Source: Dichomitus squalens LYAD-421 SS1 (lineage: Eukaryota; Basidiomycota; Agaricomycetes; Polyporales; Polyporaceae). From it: a stretch of DNA of 15,365 nt. The stretch lies in contig NW_006766988.1 of assembly GCF_000275845.1 (NCBI RefSeq), positions 1 to 15,365 on the forward strand, given 5' to 3'. Below the pieces are notes generated by a model, which had not been told where the DNA came from, made no database searches, and saw only the letters and a list, made by a program, of their open reading frames with translations. Positions 10,943 through 15,365 of the stretch are shown piece after piece (positions within the stretch are counted from its first letter, which is position 1; every line of letters starts with the position of its first letter). The position numbers were made by a program, and so were the translations under genes.

Positions 10943-11458
10943 TCATGAGCCTCGTACGAAGATCCAGAATAGATAATGCCCAACAGTCAGAGTGAGGTCC
11001 GGTGGTGTATGTGTTGGCGGGTTCTTGATGTAGTCTTGCACTGATGTATTGAAGAGATACGTAATGCAGCCAGACGAGGGGTTGGTGTCTACAGTGGTCA
11101 GATGTGTCGTCGAGCGTCTCTGCTGAGTCTTGTCCAAGTCGCCACTGCTTGCCCAGTCAGTCTCAGTCGCGCGACGCGTGAGCTCGCTGTCCCAATCTTA
11201 CCGACCACATGTTACGCTCTACTATCCCACGTATATTGGCGTTAGGCGACGGAGATGGGACAGCAGATCGTGTGGTAGCAGACAATATTTAGGCGACTAC
11301 GAAGATTCTGGCTCGTCCGGTTCCTCCATATACAATGCACGCGAGAGCTCGCCACTACGGTCAATTACTGCCCACTCATTACGATCCCGTATCCGCCCCA
11401 TCGCGCGCTGGATAGTGCAGGTGTCCACCACCTCTGTCGCCCCAAGTCGGGAATAGCC
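10943..11458 (-). CDS. Uncertain candidate gene, hypothetical protein
   Basis: This is a weak call. Two minus-strand open stretches have protein-like composition. One covers 11458-11297 (about 53 codons, with an Arg/Asp/Glu-rich part and an acidic end). The other covers 11186-10943 (about 80 codons, with a DTNPSSGCITYLF block and a hydrophobic C-terminal VGHYLFWIFVRG). A GT donor at 11300 and a CAG acceptor ending at 11187 would join them in frame across a 114-nt intron. That is longer than most introns here. No convincing start codon is seen upstream, so the 5' end is unknown. The opposite strand is also open for about 108 codons over 11130-11456, which weakens the case. No domain is recognised. 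It lies downstream of the CRN-like gene on the same strand. Confidence 0.25.
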
Positions 11459-11725
11459 TTAAGGATGAAGGTCAGAACTCAATATGGAAGACGGTCCCGA
11501 GCACGCTTATTTGGCCGAGTACACAGATGACGGCTTCAGTTGACTATGCGCTATTGTATTGAACAGCGTCGATTCATGGCTACCGCACTCTTCTTGATGG
11601 CAGGTTGCTACGTACAGTGCGGAGGTCGACGGAATGTATCGTCCATGGCTTGCAATTTCAACATGCCATTGATTCGCGTGGACAAAACGACGATGAGCTA
11701 CAATAGGAAGGGTGGCGATAATGTA
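11459..11725. other. Flank downstream of the CRN-like gene
   Basis: This short interval follows the stop codon of the minus-strand CRN-like gene and should contain its 3' UTR. A minus-strand ATG GAC GAT at about 11645 opens only a dozen codons before a GTACGT donor-like site. It could belong to the weak candidate gene next to it, but I could not build a consistent model. Confidence 0.4.
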
Positions 11726-13849
11726 TTATACTGGTACACCGGCCGGATGGCATTGCTTCTCAAACCGATCTAACATCGCGTTATCGTGTGCCTTGTCCAT
11801 GATCCCGTGTCGCTGGATACCGCTTGTCCCCCAGTCCGGAAGACCCTCGTCCAAAGAAGCGGGATATCTACTACGACCATGCGTTCCGACCCAGTCAAAG
11901 TCGATAAGCATACCCCGAGGTCCGTCGTCAGGGCCAGATCCACCAGGGACAACCATGATGTTCGGGGTACGGAGGTCGCCGAAGACGAGGTCGTGCGAGT
12001 GGAGCAGCGCAATGGCACGCCGGACATCCTCGTAGATGCGATGTGGCAGGAGCTCGTTCCGCGTGGCCGATTCCCAGGCTATCGTGCCGTGGACGCGGTC
12101 CATCACGACCATGAATAAGTCGCCGTATACCGGGACACAGGCGTGCAGCGCTGGCGCTAGGTGCTCGGCCGCAAGCAGTTTGTGCGCGTCGGGATGATAT
12201 CGCTCGGTGAACTTCACGACTACCTCGACGCTATCGGCAGGTGCGTCAAGAGACGAAGAGGACACCATCCGATCCTCACCGACGTTTGAAGACATCCGAG
12301 GCATGGTGGCGAGGTAAATGCCCGACTGTCGTTCTCTTTCGGTTTTGGCCAATAAAACTGCCTCGCCTGATGGTGTCAGCCGGTGCGTAAAGGTGAGGGC
12401 CGGTACGAAATCAGTGTAGGAAGGGATCTGAAAGGGCGAGGGGAACAGATGAGCGATACTACCTTGGGGAGGTGGGGCGGCGTTGAGTTGTTTGTAGAAC
12501 GCTGTGAGGTGAGACATGGCGCTTCGAGTGGCCGCGAATGCTCGAGAAAGACGGAGGACGTTCTTTGCAGAGTGGAATCCCAAGTGCAGACGCTCAGACA
12601 ACAGCAAATTGTAGTAAGTCCCGTCGGTATATATCGCAACCCCGATTTCAAGCAGGTTGCCCATGATACCACAAAGGATGGCAGGATAGTTCGATCGTCT
12701 CCTTAACGCCTACGCTTCACATCAATACAGACTCATGACAATGACGGAGATAGTAGAACGATCGAACCTTGAACTGAGGTGCAGTTGCGATGTGCGTGTA
12801 CGATAGTCCTGCTTGTAGGGAGGCGTCACCTTTGAGACCAACCTCGTTCTTCACCTCCACCACAACGAAAGGCGGGTCGTCCACACTGATAGCATCTGGG
12901 GCAACGCCGTAAAGCGTTTTGGAAGGTTCCCAATGCAGCTCCTTAGCGAAAATCTCGCTGAGCGAAGTCTTGATAGCCTCCACTCGGGCATCCTCCACTG
13001 GATAGCTGTGCGCCCCGGCTGCCATGAGTGAATGCACCAGTCGGATGAGTGCCGGAGGAGGATCGATCTCAGGGATGTCATCGTCCAGGTGGCGCAGATG
13101 ATAGTCAAACCGGCCCAAAACATGGTTGAAGAGGGAAGCAGGGGGACCATAGTTTCCGGCAGGTCGCCCAGCATGAAACTTGTCGGCATTTTTGACAACA
13201 ACGTTTTGCACGCCCGCAAAATCCGAGACACCAGCAGAGGGCCGGGGAACATCGTTCCGAATTGACTCAGTGCGCTTTTCACGCTCTGGTGAGGTATTTT
13301 CAACACGAGGACTAGAGTCGACACGCAAATGGCGGACGTACCTCTGAGCGCCTGGTCCTGGAGGGTACCCAGTTCATCCAGACTCTCTAGGACTAGAGCA
13401 CGTGTGAGGCGGACGGCGATAATACCCACGCAGCGGGCTTACCTTCTTCCGTGACAACAAGAAAATGCACCAAGTCGGGAGATGGGCCATCAGGGAAGAT
13501 TGTACGGACCTCTTTGATAAGTCTGACCACCTTGTCCTCGTCCTGACGGTGCTGCAGAAGCCATTGTCGGCTGCGAGAGAGCAATGTGGTGTCCGGCTCG
13601 ATCAACAAATCTGAGGGCTACGGGAGCGGGGGATAAAAAACGACCGCTTGGGGCGGACCAAAACGATGGACGTACAACGTAGAACGTGCATTTTGCTGCG
13701 CCAAGGTGGCTAGCGACACTCGGTTCCTGTTCCCTGGCCAGTTTCCACAAATGGCTCAAGCGGAAGGTATCGGCAGCGGCAACGGTTACGACGATGTCGT
13801 AGGCACCGTCGGGATGAGGATAGAAGAATATGTAGTCGACGTCAGGCAT
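11726..13849 (-). CDS. Crinkler-like protein: CRN header, PD-(D/E)XK and kinase domains
   Basis: Exons in transcription order: 13849-13676, 13617-13443, 13392-13342, 13285-12768, 12709-11726; introns 58, 50, 56 and 58 nt; about 633 residues with agreeing phases. Residues 1 to about 115 resemble the ubiquitin-like CRN header, including IFPDGPSPDLVHFLVV, which matches the header's usual FPD...HI(H/I)V end. Residues about 134-305 carry a restriction-endonuclease-like signature: APDAIS (D264) then VVVEVKNE (E277, K279), the D...ExK arrangement, with a following Gln. Residues about 307-633 are a divergent kinase domain with VVVKF (K472), the catalytic-loop-like VFGDLRTPNI (D551, N556) and IDFDWVG in place of DFG (D576). 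All key polar residues are present, so the domains could be active. There is no signal peptide. In fungi, proteins with this layout are counted among CRN effector/toxin-like proteins, with roles proposed in conflict between organisms or nuclei. The function is not shown here. The intron 4 donor (GTTCGA) is the least certain junction. Confidence 0.8.
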
Positions 13850-14187
13850 AGTCGTGGTTCGAGATCAAGTTGAAATTCTGAGCCGCTGACCACGGCAAAC
13901 AAGAGATCCTATAAGCGCCCGTGTCGGCCTCACTCGACGAGTAGCTATGACCGCGCGGAGCCATCGTCGCTCGTGATCCCCAGTGAGAACGTGCGCGATT
14001 CATGTCGATTTAGGTCGAATCTGATTGTATGTAGTCGTGCAATCCGACACAATACGAAATCCGGACTATTTGCGACGGTCGTCGTATTCAGCGGTATGAG
14101 GTAGACTCACGACCCGAATGAATCGCAATACAGTTCGATTTGGGTCGACAGCGATCGTTTACCGTCGGCCACGTTCGGGCTCATCAG
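13850..14187. promoter_or_regulatory. Upstream region of the CRN-like gene
   Basis: Reading towards the gene on the minus strand, a TATA-like CTTATAG lies at 13909-13915, about 60 bases before the start codon. Farther up are related short elements: TCGATTTAGGTCGAAT around 14005-14020 and TCGATTTGGGTCGAC around 14132-14146, plus ACGACCCGAATGAATCG near 14111-14127. These could be repeated factor sites or the edge of a repeat. I see no gene. Confidence 0.35.
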
Positions 14188-14415
14188 CTAGGGGGCGGTA
14201 TCCATAGCAAGCACGCAATTGGATAGAACTCGTGATATAACTGTATTCATTCGTATGGGCTCGGAAAAATACACGGTGCAATCCAGCTCTAACCAGACGC
14301 AAATGTCTGCCATAGGATCCCCGGCGGGCGCATTTGGTTCTTCTTGGGTGCAGTCGATTGCGGTCGCGTCCGTGCAGGCTTGACTCGTGCGCGCCACATA
14401 GTTGAGGTCGTCCCG
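14188..14415 (-). pseudogene. Orphan exon-like stretch, possible gene remnant
   Basis: The minus strand reads openly for 75 codons from 14415 to a TAG at 14188-14190. A good acceptor (TTCTGACAG) lies immediately before it, and GC-rich third positions occupy its first half. The product would be acidic with five cysteines (blocks such as CTDATAIDCTQEE and ADICVWLELDC). No start codon precedes it in frame, because a TGA lies inside the presumed intron. A GTACAA donor about 70-75 bases upstream would join it to a short open stretch closed by a TAA. I do not recognise the family. It may be a 3' exon of a decayed gene or a chance open frame. Confidence 0.25.
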
Positions 14416-14556
14416 CTGTCAGAACCAGATAGGCAGAGTCGTACCAAAGCAATCGTGCGAAGATTTTGAAAAGCGACAGCAGAGGCTTGTACCACTCGGA
14501 CAAGAGCAATTTTGGCATAGGGTTATGCAAGAGTTTTCTGGGATTTTGGTGGGCGG

Positions 14557-14591
14557 ACCCTAGGGTCGGCTAAACCCTACCCTAGGGTTTA
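14557..14591. repeat. Telomere-repeat-like palindrome pair
   Basis: Two adjacent palindromes are built from CCCTA/TAGGG units: ACCCTAGGGT at 14557-14566, and TAAACCCTA (14571-14579), CCC, TAGGGTTTA (14583-14591) with nine-base perfect arms. A further TAGGGTTA lies at 14518-14525. More TTAGGG-type words occur at about 14981-14986 and 15023-15029. The fungal telomere unit is TTAGGG, so these may be interstitial telomere-like sequence or the end of a repeat element. Confidence 0.6.
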
Positions 14592-15110
14592 ATCCACTGT
14601 CATAGATGCCATCACCCTGCATACTCCCACTAGCAATATAGCAATATATGTAGTAGCACTTGTAGTTACTATAGTACAAGTAGACTATAAGACAACAACT
14701 ACACCAGTACTATACAGGGCACTCCGGGAGGCCCGCGGCAGACAGGGATAGGGTGGGTGGCGCTGGCACAGCCACAGGCCCCCCCACCACAGGGGCGGTC
14801 CTCCTGGAGGACTGTCTGCGTGATAGCATGGCACTGCAACAGGGGTGTAGAGCGCTGTGCGGCAAGGCTCGCACAATGAGCATGGGGTCATCAGTGACAT
14901 GGGAGGGTGAAAGGACGACATTTGAACAATGAGCTTGACAACACCACCCGCCTGCTTGACATTTCGGTGGCAGGTGTGGGTTAGGGAGAGAGATTTAAGA
15001 GGGTCAAAGTGGTGGGGGATCAGGGTTAGGGGGGCCTTAGGGCGTGCTTTTTCGAAGATGTCTCCGGGTACGCAGTCAGGTTGCGTTTCCGGAACACAAG
15101 TCCTGTCACA
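14592..15110. other. Gene-poor, repeat-like tract
   Basis: It begins AT-rich, with a short tandem AGCAATAT AGCAATAT near 14633-14648 and an inverted ACTTGTA...TACAAGT near 14658-14682. It then turns GC-rich with CCTCCTGGAGG near 14810. A minus-strand frame is open for about 148 codons (15131-14685) but has no domain I recognise. Its Pro/Cys/Leu-rich content looks like GC-skewed non-coding DNA. No transposase motif was seen. Confidence 0.4.
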
Positions 15111-15114
15111 TAAC

Positions 15115-15147
15115 ATCAGGGTATGCAGCACCTCTGTGTACCCTGAT
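15115..15147. repeat. Hairpin copy 1 (imperfect inverted repeat)
   Basis: Left arm ATCAGGGTATGCA (15115-15127) pairs with right arm TGTGTACCCTGAT (15135-15147) around the seven-base loop GCACCTC. Eleven pairs are Watson-Crick and two are G/T pairs, which would be G-U in RNA. It is related in sequence to the hairpin about 98 bases downstream. Confidence 0.8.
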
Positions 15148-15210
15148 TGAGAGGATTGAGCTTAGAGTGGACGCATTGATGTTGTGGCGTAATTGAGTTT
15201 GGTCACGTAA

Positions 15211-15247
15211 CAATGAGGGTACACAACACATCTGTGTACCCTCATTG
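15211..15247. repeat. Hairpin copy 2 (perfect 15-bp inverted repeat)
   Basis: Left arm CAATGAGGGTACACA (15211-15225) is perfectly complementary to TGTGTACCCTCATTG (15233-15247) around the seven-base loop ACACATC. It shares the loop size, the TCTGTGTACCCT core and the overall layout with copy 1. Confidence 0.9.
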
Positions 15248-15313
15248 CAAGCACCCACACTCAACGAGGTTGTCAACTGAGCTGGACTAGGGCTGAACGC
15301 GGATCATCCGCAG

Positions 15314-15365
15314 CTCGATCCAGATCCTCACCTGCGGGTTTTTGAGGATCAGAAGCCTCGATCCA
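15314..15365. repeat. Short direct and inverted repeats at window end
   Basis: CTCGATCCA occurs at 15314-15322 and again at 15357-15365. Between the copies, GATCCTCA (15323-15330) and TGAGGATC (15343-15350) form an eight-base inverted repeat. The window stops inside this structure, so its extent is unknown. Confidence 0.6.

Noticed and set aside
13850..13870. GGTTCGAGATC, resembling a tRNA T-loop
   Set aside because: No acceptor, D-arm or anticodon stem can be folded around it on either strand.
14685..15131. 148-codon minus-strand frame
   Set aside because: It starts at a non-ATG codon, its Pro/Cys/Leu-rich composition looks non-coding, it runs through repeat-like DNA, and no motif is recognisable.

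Overview
The window looks like nuclear DNA of a basidiomycete fungus, most likely an agaricomycete. The genes are spliced with very short introns (mostly 49-62 nt, GTRNGT-type donors, C/TAG acceptors). Spacing is compact, third codon positions are GC-rich, and the best-conserved proteins read as fungal housekeeping factors. Exon models were built by hand from splice signals and reading phase. All three conserved genes close with consistent phases, and so does the effector-like gene.

Layout. 1-1814: no supportable gene, then the leader of the first gene. 1815-4379 (+): phosphatidylinositol-4-phosphate 5-kinase (Mss4 type), five exons. 4380-4982: a convergent 3'-flank. 4983-10006 (-): condensin subunit 1 (Cnd1/Ycs4/CAP-D2), fourteen exons, 1363 residues. 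10007-10216: a short GC-rich divergent promoter with an MCB-like ACGCGT palindrome. 10217-10606 (+): RPB10, the small zinc-binding subunit shared by the nuclear RNA polymerases, whose first exon is only the ATG. 10607-11725: weakly coding sequence with one poorly supported minus-strand candidate gene. 11726-13849 (-): a five-exon gene of about 633 residues. It joins a Crinkler(CRN)-like header, a PD-(D/E)XK nuclease-like domain and a divergent protein kinase domain. 13850-15365: gene-poor sequence with one orphan exon-like stretch, telomere-repeat-like palindromes and two related hairpins that show compensatory base changes.

The left two thirds is a conserved core block covering lipid signalling, chromosome condensation and transcription. 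CND1 and RPB10 are divergent neighbours and may share regulation. The right third is an accessory region. The CRN-like gene is the most unusual protein here, and the paired hairpins near 15.1-15.25 kb are the most unusual non-coding signal.
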